DNA of 64,000 nucleotides from Thermothelomyces thermophilus ATCC 42464 (Eukaryota > Ascomycota > Sordariomycetes > Sordariales > Chaetomiaceae). The translations under genes and the position numbers were made by a program. This document shows positions 35,123 through 48,249 of the stretch, piece after piece. The notes under the pieces were generated by a model. The model was given only the letters and a program-made list of their open reading frames with translations, was not told the DNA's origin and ran no database searches. How positions within the stretch are numbered: the stretch's first letter is position 1; every line of letters starts with the position of its first letter. The stretch covers positions 868,001 to 932,000 of the forward strand of contig NC_016472.1 in NCBI RefSeq assembly GCF_000226095.1, written 5' to 3'.

Positions 35123-38100
35123 AATGGTAGCGGAAACTCTGCTCTAACCATCCAAAAACCACTAGTACTAGAATTGAATCGTGTCGACGATTAGTTTAGT
35201 ACCACTTTCGCGATAGTTACGCTCTGTTTTAGCGACTTGGTAACCGAACTAGGCAATTCTATTATAACTACTATGAAATCTCTGTTCCTAGCGACTTAGC
35301 GAATCTTATATTAACCCTAGGATCTTTTCCTATAGAAGATCTTCCTTGATCTTTCTATCCTTTAAATACTCTTACTAAAAAACTAAATATTAAGGAACTA
35401 TCTAACTACGCTATAAGCGTTCTAAGGAGGCATGATAAGATGCTCTATATACCGTAGGTATAGGCGTCAGATTATAACCTTAAAGGCTAACTATAAGAAG
35501 AAGCTCCTCTATAGGAGCCGGAATCGCTACTTGAATTTGCTAACGAATATAAGCTATAGTAAGCTAAACCTAACAAGTTTAGCGCTAATAAGGAGATATT
35601 AGCTTAGTTAAACGGTAAGATAGATCTTTAGTTTGATTAGCTAAAGGAACGAACCAACTATATTTCTAATAAGATTAAAGGAGCTATCTATAAGCTATTA
35701 TAGATACTTAAAAAGAATCTTATTAGAATGGATCGTAACTTTGCTTATTACCTATAAGAAGCTAAAGATCGAATTTCCTAGCGCCTAGAAAAATATATAG
35801 AAGAAACGATAGCACTATTGGCTAATTGTATTAAAGGGCTAGAAATCTATATAAATTGGTATAGCGATATACTTGGCTAAGTAATAACTTAAATAAAAGA
35901 ATTAGTTAATATAATATATAGTATAAAAAGCGAGATTGATAATTAACTACCTAGTCGTTAGTAATCTTCTTTTGACCTTATTAGACTTAATATTATTATA
36001 GAAGAAGTATAATAAGTTAGCGATCTTATAGAAGATATATAACGTAATAGTAATGCTTTCCCTATACCCCTTAAGGGCGTTAGTATTAGCTATCGTTATA
36101 ATCTTAGCCACCCTAAATGCGTATAGCCTTCGTGTAAGATCTTATACTTTATAGCTAGCGGAGGCAGAGAACCTGGTTCCTTAAGCTCTAATGATAGCAA
36201 TAACAAGCTATCTAACCGTCGTTAACCTTTAGGTAACTAGAATCTAGGATACCGTTATAGCGCTCTCTACCCTAGTAACGGTAGTAGTAGTAACGGTAGT
36301 AGTAATAATGGTAACAATAGCAATAGATGTTATAGACGTAAGTCTATATATAATACTACTATAAGTATATAGAGCCGCTTAGACTTTAAGATTAAGAGGG
36401 ATAATATTAGCTAGTTCGATCCTTCTTTCCCTAACCTATATTTCTTGGGTATTATTAATAATAATAAGAATCTAGTATTTACCAATATCTATTACTTTAC
36501 TAATTATATTAAAACCTTCCTAGAAAGTAACCCTAATAGTAGCATTAAAATATAGATTCTATCCTTCTTCTAAACCTTCCTTAGCGGCCTAGCTATTATT
36601 TAGTGGACTAATAAGTTAAACGGCTCTATATATAGATAATTATACAAACTAGGTCTTTAAGCTATTATAGATTAACTATAGGAACGCTTTATACCTAACG
36701 CTATAACTGCTACTTATAAGTTTAACAAAGCCTACCTACGTTTAAAGGATATTATAAAGGACAAGTAAACGCTTAGTTTCTTCGTTTGGAAGATGCTTTA
36801 TTAGGCGCGCTTAATACATATATTTAACAAATGTAATAACAACTAGTAAGGAGTAATAGTTTAAGTCTAGTTAGCTATAGACCTCTATATTAAGTAGTAT
36901 TTAGATCCTCCCTAGTAATACTCCTCTCTTAGTATATATATATAGTATATTAAGTAATCTCGATCTATCGTTCTAGCAGCCGCTTTTAACCGCTACCTAT
37001 ATCTAGAAAAGAAGATATCTAAAGACAGTAAGGTTAAAGACCGCCCTTATAAGCCTACATACTATAACGCTAATTAACTATGCCAATTCGGCTATAGATA
37101 CGACAAGTCTCCTAAATATAACTAGTATAACCGCGAATTTAAATATAACCACGGATTTAACTATAATCGCCGGTTTGATCGTAATCGTAGATTTGACCGT
37201 AACCACGACCAGGATCGCTATAATCAGGATCGCCGTAAGCAGGGTAATCGTAGCCAAAAGCAAGTTAGATTTGGCAAGAATGATCGCTAGCGAAAGGAAT
37301 ATTACGACCGTGCCTACTTTGCTAAAGAAGCTAGCGATAGCTCTAAGCCAGATTAATCCGACGTATAATTAGCTAAAAGCGCCCCTAAATCTAAATCTAG
37401 ATCCGAATCTTTAGGTAACGACACTAGCATTGTATATATTGTTTTAGACTTATAGCTTACTTGCTATAAGTACCATAAATTCTTTAACTCGCAAGTCAAA
37501 CTATATACCTATATAAAGCGATGCTATAGAACTAGTCCTCTTTCTTCTGTCTATAACTATAAAGCTAATCTTACGGACTTGGCTCGCTATATCTATAGTT
37601 TCCATAATACTACTCTAGAATTGCGAAACGCCCTCTTCTGGCACTTGAAATCTTATAAGGACGTAGAATCTAGTAGTATTCGCCGCCTAGTGGATCCTTT
37701 TACTTTAAACTACTAGTTAGATCTGCCTACTTCGCCACCGAAAAACGTGTACTAAGCTATAGACATACTACCTATTACGTCGTTAATAGATACTACGATA
37801 AACGTATACTAAGTTAGAGACGCTCTACCTAGGCATATACCTAACCTCTACGGTTTGCCATTAGAATATACCTACCTATATATTAAGGTATACTATAAAC
37901 CTATAGATTACGAAGCTATAGAAGTATACTTAGATCCTAGCGCTAGCTACTCCCTTATTAACTATATATTCTTATGACGGTTAAACTACTAAATTGAATG
38001 ATGTAAGGGCAGAGTCAAAGGCATAGGAAACATTATATTAAGCCTTAACGAATAGGCATCTTTTGATATCTACTTACTAGGTATAGAAAACGGTACTCCT

Positions 38101-38404
38101 ACTCTAGCTAAGTTTACCTATATAGTATAGGTTATTAACTCTCTAGTACCAAATCTTTTGATAGGAAACGAATTCCTAGATTCGTATAACGTAAATATTA
38201 ACTACTAATATAAAGAAGTCAAATTATAGCTATTTAACTTCCGTTTTCCTTTTTCTATATATATATACTCTATACCCTATATAAGGAAGGTCAAAACTAC
38301 TTGCGAAATCACTCTCCTACCTAATTAATAGGTAATAGTACCTATCAAATATAAGCCTCTCCTAATAGGTCACGCCTTTATATTTAACTTAGCTTATATT
38401 AAGC
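34769..38404 (+). mobile_element. Element 0, left arm: Ty3/gypsy retrotransposon, RIP-degraded
   Basis: This is the oldest layer of the nest. A probable 5' LTR at 34769-35122 is followed by a gag-like region (about 35.4-37.4 kb) rich in Asn/Arg/Asp near 37.08-37.35 kb, then a protease-like segment near 37.92-37.97 kb (LDPSASYSLIN, where Asp-Ser/Thr-Gly is expected). The frame is full of TAG and TAA, mostly where Gln or Trp would be expected, which is typical of RIP. The pol reading resumes at 57476 after the interrupting element 1. The 3' LTR is not in the window. Confidence 0.75.
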
Positions 38405-38849
38405 TAGTACCAACCCTCTAGGGCACCACTTAGCACCTCCAGAACCAAACCTCCGTCTGGTCAGATAGGGAGGAGCTTCGGCTCAAAAAGTCCAGGGCGT
38501 CCGAGTATTCGCGGTCACAGTAGGCAAGTCCGACCATCTAGGCGGCAACGACGGTAGGGACAAAGGCAGCAGCAGTAATGTCCCTCTAGACAGACGTAGA
38601 AGAGTCCTCTTATATAGAAAAAGATATCCCTAACTTATAAAAGAAGGAAGAACTATATCCTGCTACTCTAATCTATCAGAGTAAACGAGTGTTAAAAGCT
38701 ATCTATTGTCCTTATCTATCTCTCTAGCGCCTCTAGATAGGTAACCCCTATTTATGCCTATCGTATATAGTAAAGCTCTATAGAACTGGAAAAACAAAAC
38801 TACACCCTATGTCCCTCTAGTTATATTAAGAACTTCTAGCCCTAGTCTA
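38405..38849 (-). repeat. Element 1 LTR, left (3') copy
   Basis: It matches 57031-57475 over its whole length with scattered transitions. Both copies contain CCGTCTGGTCAGATAGG. It starts TAGTACC where the other copy has TGGTGCC, a RIP-like change. Confidence 0.85.
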
Positions 38850-38860
38850 TACTTCCCCTT

Positions 38861-38894
38861 CGAATTCGCCCCGAGGCTCTTACCGGCGAATTCG
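38861..38894. repeat. Stem-loop just inside the element 1 3' LTR
   Basis: CGAATTCGCC and GGCGAATTCG form a 10-bp stem with a 14-nt loop, 12 bp inside the LTR. A similar structure is at 49370-49402. Confidence 0.7.
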
Positions 38895-40096
38895 GACCTA
38901 AAACCTCACTTACGTTCCTTACGACGCTTAGCCTATTTAGCTTTACTATTACCTTTAGGCAAGGGCTATTTCTTAGACACCTGACGCCTTTTCTAGGCTT
39001 CTACTTCGGTATCTAGTGTATCCTAGCCTATAAACTATAGTAGGTACTTAGGAACTAGCTCTAGATCTTTAGGCCCTAAACGTTTAAATAGTAGGGGCCG
39101 AGTCTATTCAGCAGGATCATCATCAGGATGACGCTAACGAGCCTATCCTTTCTTAGCGGCTCGGGTCGAGCGTATCTCCTGTGTCTATACCGGCTCACTC
39201 GGCTTCGTCTTGGTCTAACTAGGCGGCTAACGTGTCGCTAAAGGCGCCTACTTGGCTAGTTGCTACTACTATGACCTTAAAGGCTTTCCTTATTCTTCTA
39301 TAGCTATGAGTTACTCCTCTACCTGTTCTACTACACGCTAGTAAATAGCTATCCTTAGTTTATAGGGATACTCGAGTGCCTATTAGAGTAGCTAAGGCGG
39401 CCTAAGTCCCTTAGGCGCCTTGCTGAGGAACCGCTGGACGGTATCGTCTAGGGGAACCCGACGATCCTTCTTTATAACTAATTACTCCTTTGTCAGTGGC
39501 AGGTTATCTTTTCCTTCCTCTATCTGGACGGAGATGACCGATTTGGCCCGTCCTAGCTAAGGCTATAGCTATAGAACCGGCGGCTTATGAAGTGGCTTAT
39601 CTACGGGCTACCTAGGTGGTTAATAGGGACGGACATCCCCCTAAGGGTTCTTTGGCTTCTCTAGCTAGAAAGAGCTATTGGATAGATAGCCTAAAGCCAT
39701 CTAGATTATTCTAAGCTAGAGCATTAACATCTTGTTCTTAGCCTCTATTACTTTTAGCCCTATATATAGATGGCCCTTCTGCCAGGGGAGCTTAAGCCGT
39801 ACTTTGTCTCCCTATTAGATCTCTTAGAAGTAGAAACGATAGAACTTAGTGACCTAGATACCGCATTCCTACTAGCCTTTCTGCTTTGACATCGCCTATA
39901 CTATTGGCTAGTATATATAGCCTATAGGCGGTAGAAAAAGAAAGCTTAGGAAAATGACCTTATCCTATAGAGTCTTAAATAGATCTTTTCGGCTCTGCTT
40001 ATCGGAGGGATAGGAGTCTATATAATAGAGATAGGACTCTGTCTAGTCATATATAGCTACAGCCTAGTATAACTGTCATAAGTAGCAAAGAATTAC

Positions 40097-40547
40097 TGTC
40101 ACGAGCCAACCATATACCGCGACCCGGTGGGGTGCAGCAGGCTAAATGAGCCACCAATCAAGAAGGGCACGAAGCAAGGCTGACACGGATCGCTAGGGAG
40201 CGCAGGCTACTACGGGCGAACAATTGCCAAAAGGGGAAAGATAGCAGAGGATAGCTAGCTACCAAAGGCGATCCAAGGACAGGATCGAAGAAGGCCATAA
40301 GCGATCAGGAGGAGTATATATACATGTAAATAGTCACTCGTTATAGTGGACTCTGGGAGTTCACCAGTGGTAACAATCACAATCACAGTACTCATACCGA
40401 GCATTGCTAATTACTATAAGAGACAACTCTAGTGTTGTTGTAAACCCTTTAGCTTCACCGAATCCCTCAGACGACCTGCCTGCTCGTCCCGCTCAATCTA
40501 CCTCCGTCTGGACCCTTTCAGAAGAAGTCTAAGTTAGGTTCGTCATA
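40097..40547 (+). repeat. Element 2 5' LTR
   Basis: It begins TGTCACGAGCC and ends TTCGTCATA where the 3' copy has TTCGTCACA, so its terminal CA has become TA. Confidence 0.92.
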
Positions 40548-40613
40548 CGTTGTTACCACTCCCTTTGTTCTATTATGGTTTAGAATAGAGGTGACTTCGA
40601 CCTCGATATCGAC

Positions 40614-42950
40614 ATGGCTACTAACGTCACGGCCGAACAGCTGCTCACTTAGCTTAGTTAACTCTAGCAGCGGATCTAGGAGTTGGACCAGAGAGATAAG
40701 GCTGCTTAAGCTCAAATCAAGGAACTCGAGAACCGCGAAAAGTACTTGCAGAAGTTGGTCAACGAGGCCTATGCCAAAATCGAGGCGCTCGAGACCGCTA
40801 AAGCGAGCTATATCAAGATCGAACTACCTGGCAAATACAGAGGAACTAAGGAGGATCTCGTAGGATTCTTAACAAACCTCCGATCCTACTTCCGGCTTAA
40901 TAACGACAAGTTTCCGGACGACAAAGCCAAAGTCCTCTACGTAGCTATAAGACTAGAGGGCAAGGCACTTAGATGGTTTAAGCCTATGTAGAACGACTAT
41001 CTCACTAAGGAAGACGAAGACAAATGAGACGCGTTTATGTAGGCAGTCTTCCGATCTTACGACCGTTTCGAAGAAGAGCTTTAGAAAGTTTTTAACGACA
41101 AAGACGAGAAGATTTATATACAAGAAAGACTTGCTAATCTCCGATAGACCAAGTTAGTAGCCTCTTATACTATATAGTTTAGATAGGACATGCTTAAGTC
41201 TTAGCTTAATAACGAGGCGTTAATATAATTATTCTATAACGGCTTAAAGGAAAAAGTCAAGGACAAGCTATATAAGTATAATCGGCCTAAGACTCTAGAC
41301 AAATATATCACGTAGGCCATTAAAATTAATGATTAGCTCTATACACGAGAGTAGCAGAAATGAGGTCGAACGAATGGAACTATAGTCAAGGCTAACGACA
41401 AGAAAAAGCGAACGTACGTCAGTACTTCGTATGGGACGTACCCTAGAGCTATAGATATAAATATAGCGTAGAAGCAGGACTAGAAGAAGACAACCAAAGA
41501 CAAGTCTAATATTACCTACTATAACTACAGAAAGAAAGGGCATTATAAGTAAGAATGCCAAAGCCTAAAGAAAGAGTAAAAGCCAGTCCCTAGAAAAGAA
41601 ATTACAGATATTAACGAAACTACTAAGAACGTCACCAAAGTAGCGGCTACGAGCTACAAAGACAAGGGCAGTAACATAGATAGTCTTAGATACGACGGCA
41701 ACGGTAAAGACAAACAAGCACCATACTCTAAACTAGTCACTATGAACCTAGAGACAGGTCTTGCCGAATAGGATATGGTAGGAGAATATGCACTGCCAGT
41801 TTCGATTCTCCTAGCCTTGAGGCAATGGGGTTTCATAGTTACATAGAGGCGAGATGGATCGTGGACGACCGACACCTAAGGAATCGAAAGACCCGGACCT
41901 AATGTTCTATTCCTTTAGGAACGAATCGAATGGTACTATAACGAAGTTTTCTAGCTTAATATAGAACTATGCGAACGGGATAAACGCTTGATTTGACTTA
42001 CCTAGTAGAGCGATAGAATGAGGGACAAAATGAGGGAACTCCGACATATCGTAGAAACTATTAAAGGAAAATAGCCTATGACATATAATAGGCCTAATAG
42101 CTATACTAAGTATCTTGATGGCTAGCAACTTAGTAACAACGTACAAAACCTAGAATACTAGTTTATACAAGCGAACCGCGGGAAAGACAAGCGTATATAG
42201 GAAAGCTACTAAAAGAAACACTCTTATCTTAGCATTAGAGTACCTACGGCCTATATATAGTGGGAAGGATTCGGGAAAGAATTCTAATACCTCCTAGGCG
42301 ACGCCACGTGACTGTACCCTCGACACGAGGCACATACGCAAGTGCCCTAGTTCCAGTGTATAGCATACGAATGCCGATACCACTTCTGCGACAAATTCGA
42401 AAACAATCACTAGCCGACCCGACAAGGAAATAAGGACAGAAGCTTACACCCTATGGAATGGGTCTACGATGCAGGAAACAGAGCGGCCGAATTGCTCTGG
42501 AAGATTAAAGCCTACGATCTAGAAAGCATTACGATAGTTCTAAAACGAGCCTAGCCTAGGTACTACGGGACCGGACGAGACATATAGGACTCGTGCTAGA
42601 GTAACGATTGCCTCTATTATATAGATAAAAAGAAATTACGAATTCGGGAGCTTTAGATGAAGCTATGGCACGTACGACGGAAAGTAGAATAGACCTAATA
42701 GTAGGAAGCCGTAAGCACCTAATGGTTTACGGAAATAAGCATGATTGATAAAGCCACTATTAGCCAAATAACCAAAGAGGTTAGCACTAACCTAGGAAAC
42801 AGGTTAGGGCCCTTCGAAGGGCCCGGAAACCATTAACGCCCGTGTAGTAGCAAGTGGTAGCGTAGTACAGGAGGAACTGGCGTAAGAGACCACTATACCG
42901 AGACCTCCTAGCAGAAATATAGGAAATCGCCGTAATCTTTAGACGACAGC
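40614..42950 (+). pseudogene. gag: Element 2 gag region and gag-pol junction
   Basis: ATG at 40614 opens a frame with several TAG codons. Readable blocks include a coiled-coil-like AQIKELENREKYLQKLV, then LPGKYRGTKEDLVGFLTNL and AIRLEGKALRWFKPM, typical of the gypsy capsid. A zinc knuckle of the CCHC type is at about 41515-41559, with first Cys residues changed to Tyr and an Arg-to-stop change. The capsid part ends near 41.6 kb; the following 1.3 kb reads with many stops. It is inactive as it stands. Confidence 0.8.
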
Positions 42951-45900
42951 GGCAAGACAAGCGGCTATAGATAATAGCATAATAGAAACAGCATAGAATG
43001 CTTGTACTAGTGGATAGTAGAGTAGAGATAAACCTGATCTCGCCGACGCTTGTAAATCAGCTACGGATACCCTAGAGAATGAAGCAGAAGTATAGCATAG
43101 TCAAAGGGCCATTTCTAACGTAATGGGTACATAGAGAGACCAAACTAATCGATATCACTATGGCAAGGAAGACTATAGCAGTTATATTTAGCATCGTAGA
43201 CATAGGCAATAATAAAGATATAATATTAGGGTTATTATAGTATAAAGATTATGACCCGGATATTAGCTAGAAGAATGGTAGCCACCTATGACCCTGAACG
43301 GAGTCGTATTTGACTAGCAAGATAGGGAGCGTATAAGGATCGCGAGCAGACGATGCTTAAAGAAAGGCATATCCTACGGATCTACCGTAAGAGACGGACA
43401 GTGGCAGGCAGACCACTACAGACTCTAGAAGAGGCGGTATAACGACATCGATATCGTGACAGGAGGAACGAGCTAAACCGCCGATAGCTGTTCTCTCCGT
43501 TGACAAATGCAGAGCACTGCAATTAGAGTAATAGGTTGAGATAGGAGAAATTGCTAGCATCGCTATAGACAGAACCAAGTTCGTATACTATTAGAAAACT
43601 AAGAAACGAGACAAGACTAGGGAAGTACCGAAGGAATACGAAGGATACCTAGCATTTAAATCGAAACATCTAGAAGGATTACTAGAGTATGGCCTATAGG
43701 ATTACAAGATCAAGCTTAAGGAAGGAGCACGACTAAAGTTCTTCAAGATTTACTATACAAGCTAAATATAAAATGAAGAACTTAAGCGATATTTAGAGGA
43801 GAACCTTTAAAGAGGATATATCTGCCTATCGACATCGCTAGTAGGCTACCTAATCCTATTTATACCTAAGAAAGACGGAAAGCTACGGTTATATGTCGAC
43901 TATTAGCAACTTAACGAACAGACTGTAAAAAACCGATACCTATTACCACTGATCTCACGGCTCTAAGATCAGTTAGCAGGAGCCTAATATTTCACGCGTC
44001 TTGACTTGCTATCAGCCTATAACTATATACAGATCAAAGAAGGCGACAAGTGGAAAACGGCCTTTAGGACACCCTATAGCCACTATAAGTACCTCGTCAT
44101 GCCATTCGGACTTACGAACGCGCTGGCAACGTTCTAAGCCCTGATTGATCAAGCTATCTAACCCTTTCTTGACAAATTTACGGTATATTATCTTGACGAT
44201 ATACTCATCTTCTCTAAGACGATAGACGAACACCGGAAGTACATAAAAGCAGTATTAGACGTGCTATATATATATAAACTATCAGTTAACAAAGAAAAGA
44301 GCGAATTCTACGTTAGGAAAACGGTATTTCTAGGATACGAAATATCCCTAGGACAAATCCGGATAGAACCTTCAAAGGTTAAAGCCATTAAGAATTGGCC
44401 ACGACTAACGATAATCACAGAAGTATAAAGTTTCATCGGATTTACAAACTTCTACCGAATGTTCATTAGGAACTTTGGAGTAATCGCACGACCTTTGCAC
44501 GAACTCACTAGGAAGAACGCTAAATTCCAATAGGAAGAGCAATACGAGCAAGCATTTACGAAGATTCGTAACGCCATTACTAAAGATCTAGTACTAGTAC
44601 TACCGGACCCTAAGAGGCCATTCGAGGTAGAAACGGACGCTTTAGACTACGCCATTAGAGGATAATTAGGATAACGAGACGAACAAGGGAAGCTACATCC
44701 TATAGCCTTCTTTTCAAAGAAGCTCGATAGACCACGTCTTAATTATCTGATCTACGACAAGGAACTACTTGCGATTGTTAAAGCTTTCAAGGAATGGTAA
44801 CTATACCTCAGTGGTACGATTGAACCGGTACAAGTATATACGGATCATAAGAACCTACAATACTTTATGACGATAAAGGAACTTAACGGACGACAAATAC
44901 AATGGGCAGAATTCCTCGCGGAATTTAACTTTGAGATCTGCTATAAGAAGGGCAAAGAGAACGTACAAGCGGACATCTTAAGCCGACGAACGGATCATAT
45001 AGAAGGACGAACGGAAACAATACTACCATTGTTCAAAGAACAAACAGACGGAACGCTACATTACGAAACGCAGACACCTATAGAAGATAATCTACTTGAC
45101 TCGTTCCTAGAATGCTATATAATCTTTTGAGAAGAAAGGATCAACGAGGCATAGTATTAAGTAGCACCCGGACTAGTGGTACCTAATAGAGTGGAAGAAA
45201 GAGATAGGAAACTCTAGTACCAAGGCAAAGTATATATCTACGACGGGGATCAATAGCTGCAAATGATTCGAGAACTCTACGAGTCGAAACTCGGAGGATA
45301 TAAAGGAGTTACGAAGACTGTCGCACAAGTCAAGAAACACTACGACTTTCTACAGTTAACGGCACGAGTTAAGGAAGTTATACGGAACTATGACATCTAT
45401 AATCGAAGCAAAACGGCACGACATAAGCTATATAGGCTACTTTAGCTACTACTAATAGCTAACAAACTATAGAGCTTGGTTACGATAGACTTCATTACAA
45501 AGCTGCTAGAATCTAAGGATATAGCTATAGGAGTGACCTACGACGGTATTCTCACTATAGTAGATCGCCTAACTAAATAGGCATACTTCTTTCCCTATAA
45601 GGAGTCCTAGATAGCTAAACAGCTAGCAGACGTAATCTATCGGCAAGTTATATTAGTACACGCTTGGCCGCGAGAATGGATCACCGACAGAGATACCAAG
45701 TTCGCATCGAAGTTCTGGCAAGCGTTAATATGACGATTAGGCGTCAATAGCAAGCTGTTAACGGCATACCACCTGTAGACCGACAGACAAACAGAACGAC
45801 TAAACCAAGTTATTAAGCAGTACCTCCGCTCTTACGTTAACTACCAGCAAGACGACTAGGTCATACTGTTGCCAACAATATAACTCGCCTATAATATAAC

Positions 45901-46550
45901 GCCAACAGAAACGACCAAAGTTACACCGTTCTTCGCGAACTACAGATATGAAGCAGACCTTAGGCAAGGACCAGAGGTCACAGTGCCGAGAGCAGTAGTC
46001 AAAGTAGAACAAATGTACGCACTATATAAAAAGCTTAAAAAGGAACTCGAGTTTGTCAAGACTAGAATGAAGAACTACTACGATAAACATAGGCTTGAGG
46101 GACCTTGCCTAGAGAGGGGAGACAAAGTCTACTTAATTATACGGAACTTACAAACCAAACGACCAAGTACAAAGCTAGACTTCAAGAAGGTCGGACCCTT
46201 CGTTATCAAAGAACGAATTTCGACATCTAACTACCGACTATTGTTACCGTCATCTATATACCTACGGACGGATGTTTTTCATATTTCACTTCTCGAACTA
46301 GCACCGAAAAATGCCAAGGTTGCTATACACATCGAAGTAGAAGACGAGGAAGAAGAATAGGACGTCAAAGAAATTCTGGATTTATATATTATTAACGGAG
46401 AACTATAGTACCTGGTTAAATAGCTTGATTTTAGACTAGAAGATAACTTATAGGAACTAGTCAAGAACCTAAATTGCCCTGAGAAGCTAGAGCAGTTCTA
46501 CTAGCGGAATCCTAACCGGCTATAAGAACCGGCTCCAAAGCCTATTCCCC
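42951..46550 (+). pseudogene. pol: Element 2 pol: protease, reverse transcriptase, RNase H, integrase, chromodomain
   Basis: The protease active site is near 43003-43050 (LVDSRVEINLI, with Gly replaced by Arg). Reverse transcriptase spans about 43.7-44.4 kb with [12 protein letters not shown] and an intact YYLDDILIFSK at about 44185-44220. RNase H lies at about 44.6-45.05 kb with YTDHKNLQYF and ENVQADILSRR. The integrase zinc-binding and core regions are at about 45.25-45.9 kb, and the C-terminal part at 45983-46360 contains the GPFVIKE (GPY/F) motif. A chromodomain follows at about 46365-46500 (EILDLYIINGEL ... YLVK). Numerous TAG/TAA codons break the frame, so no full polyprotein can be made. 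Its 3' end abuts, tail to tail, the reverse-strand gene at 46548-47138. Confidence 0.9.
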
Positions 46551-47138
46551 GATAGAAAAAGAAGGGAACCCGCCAGAATTAGGACCGGGATCCAACCCGA
46601 TCGACTCCTAATCAAGCACGTCAAAAGTACCTAACGCCTGAGCCTGACCCGTGAGGGTCTGCGTCTCTGATATCGGCAGAGGAGTATCTAGTTCTTCCTC
46701 TTCCTCTAGACAAGCTATACCACGACGAAAAACTTTGGTACCACGATCGCGCAGGGATTGCTGTAAACGACGTAATTGACTCAAATGGCTTAGTGTCTAA
46801 GCAAGTAGCGCCTTAGTCTTAGTAATCTCTTTCGAAACCTTCTCCTGCTCTGACAAATTTGAAAGGACTAAGACAGTTAGCAACCTAAGATTATAAAGGA
46901 AAACCACAAGGAACCTACAGGCATCCGTAACGTTCGGACCACTGCACTTCTTGCCTATGCAAATACAATTTTGACACTTGTTCAAACCCTCCATCATCAT
47001 ACAACGCTTCCACGGCTTCACATTCTAATAACGCTCGCAAGGCATGGCGACTTCGTAACCCTCTCGCTCAATCTTGATCGCAATAGCGTGTCGTTCGCGC
47101 TTAAGATCGCGACGATTCCTAAGAATACGATCAGCCAT
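46548..47138 (-). pseudogene. Element 2 antisense gene: Cys-rich plus coiled-coil protein
   Basis: ATG at 47138 has a strong context (CGCCATGGC). It opens a frame on the strand opposite to gag-pol that stays open except for TAG codons at places where Trp or Gln is expected. Exon 1 (47138-46919) gives a basic N-terminus (MADRILRNRRDLKRERH) and a Cys-rich stretch (MPCERY ... KRCMMMEGLNKCQNC ... KKCSG) resembling a compact zinc-binding cluster. An intron (46868-46918) has a GTAGGT donor, a CTAAC branch site and a TTAG acceptor. Exon 2 gives a heptad-like helical region (LSEQEKVSKEITKTKALL ... SHLSQLRRLQQSLRDRG), then FRRGIACLEEEEELD and a C-terminal DVLD-stop-ESIGLD. The frame closes near 46548. 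The same layout recurs in elements 3 and 4. Function is unknown; nucleic-acid binding or regulation of the element is speculation. Confidence 0.75.
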
Positions 47139-47219
47139 GGCGAAAGGAAGTTAGCAGAAGAAGGACGTTACCTATTGAGAAAAGGGGATGTTGGTGGTAT
47201 TTGAAACAAGTCATAAGAA

Positions 47220-47236
47220 GCTTTCGGGTCGAAAGC
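47220..47236. repeat. Stem-loop beside the element 2 polypurine tract
   Basis: GCTTTCG, GGT, CGAAAGC forms a 7-bp stem. It lies 18 bp before the 3' LTR and upstream of the antisense gene start. The same stem-loop is present in elements 3 and 4. Confidence 0.8.
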
Positions 47237-47254
47237 CCTAAAGAGGGGGCATCG

Positions 47255-47705
47255 TGTCACGAGCCAACCATATACTGCAACCCGGTAGGGTGCAGCAGGC
47301 TGAATGAGCTACCAATCAAGAAGGGCACGAAGCAAGGCTAACACGGATCGCTAGGGAGCGCAGGCTACCACAGGCGAACAATTGCCAAAAGGGGAAAGAT
47401 AGCAGAGGATAGCTAGCTACCAAAGGCGATCCAAGGACAGGATCGAAGAAGGCTATAAGCGATCAGGAGGAGTATATATATATATAAATAGTCACTCGTT
47501 ATGGTGGACTCTAGGAGTTCACTAGTGGTAACAATCACAATCACAGTACTCATACCGAGCATTGCTGATTACTGTGAGAGACAACTCTAGTGTTGTTGTG
47601 AACCCTTTGGCTTCACCAAATCCCTCAGACGACCTGCCTGCTCGTCCCGCTCAATCTACCTCCGTCTGGACCCTTTTAGAAGAAGTCTGAGTTGGGTTCG
47701 TCACA
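47255..47705 (+). repeat. Element 2 3' LTR
   Basis: TGTCACGAGCC to TTCGTCACA, 451 bp, preceded by the purine tract AAAGAGGGGG and followed by ATTAC. Confidence 0.93.
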
Positions 47706-48249
47706 ATTACCTAGAATCGTTTTCTAGCCGCGTCCTTCTATTTTTATAGAGGCAATACTAACTACTTAGGCTTCAAGTCGCTAATAGCCTCTAGAAAGAT
47801 ATAGACGTATAGCTTGTAAGACACTAACGTATACCAAAGCAGGTTTAGGAGGTCGTAGCCGTTTAGGTACTCCTTTCTTAATATAAGCCCTTTAATATTA
47901 TATAGGCTTATGGCAATATTATACTAACGCTAGCCAAAGTATATCTTCCCTTAGCCACGCGGCCTAGTATATAAGAGAAATAGGTAGCTAACGATTCGCT
48001 CGTTAGTCTCGAGACTAGGACTTATAAGCCACTCTAGCCTTCTAGTTAACACTTCCCTAGGATAGGGAGTAGGCCTTATATACGGCTCGTTAAAGAGCTT
48101 CTAGGTGTTGCTACTCCCTAGGTAGTTGGCGATTTCTTCCCCTAGAACCTAAGTCGCAAGGAGGTACCAAAGAAAGAGCCTTAGGGTTTCGGGATCTTCT
48201 CCCGGAAGGAGTAAAGGTAGTCCTATACTCGGTTAGCTTGGCCCTCTAG

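Larger units (their letters stand above)
40097..47705 (+). mobile_element. Element 2: complete Ty3/gypsy chromovirus, 7.6 kb
   Basis: It is bounded by 451-bp LTRs and a 5-bp target duplication, ATTAC, at 40092-40096 and 47706-47710. In plus-strand order: gag, protease, reverse transcriptase, RNase H, integrase and a chromodomain, then a reverse-strand gene, a stem-loop, a polypurine tract (AAAGAGGGGG at 47240-47249) and the 3' LTR. The chromodomain places it among chromoviruses, whose integrases can target methylated-histone chromatin. The LTRs differ at about two dozen positions and every difference I found is a C/T or G/A transition, as RIP produces. Long runs of the frames are still readable, so it is younger than its host element 1. 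Confidence 0.95.
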
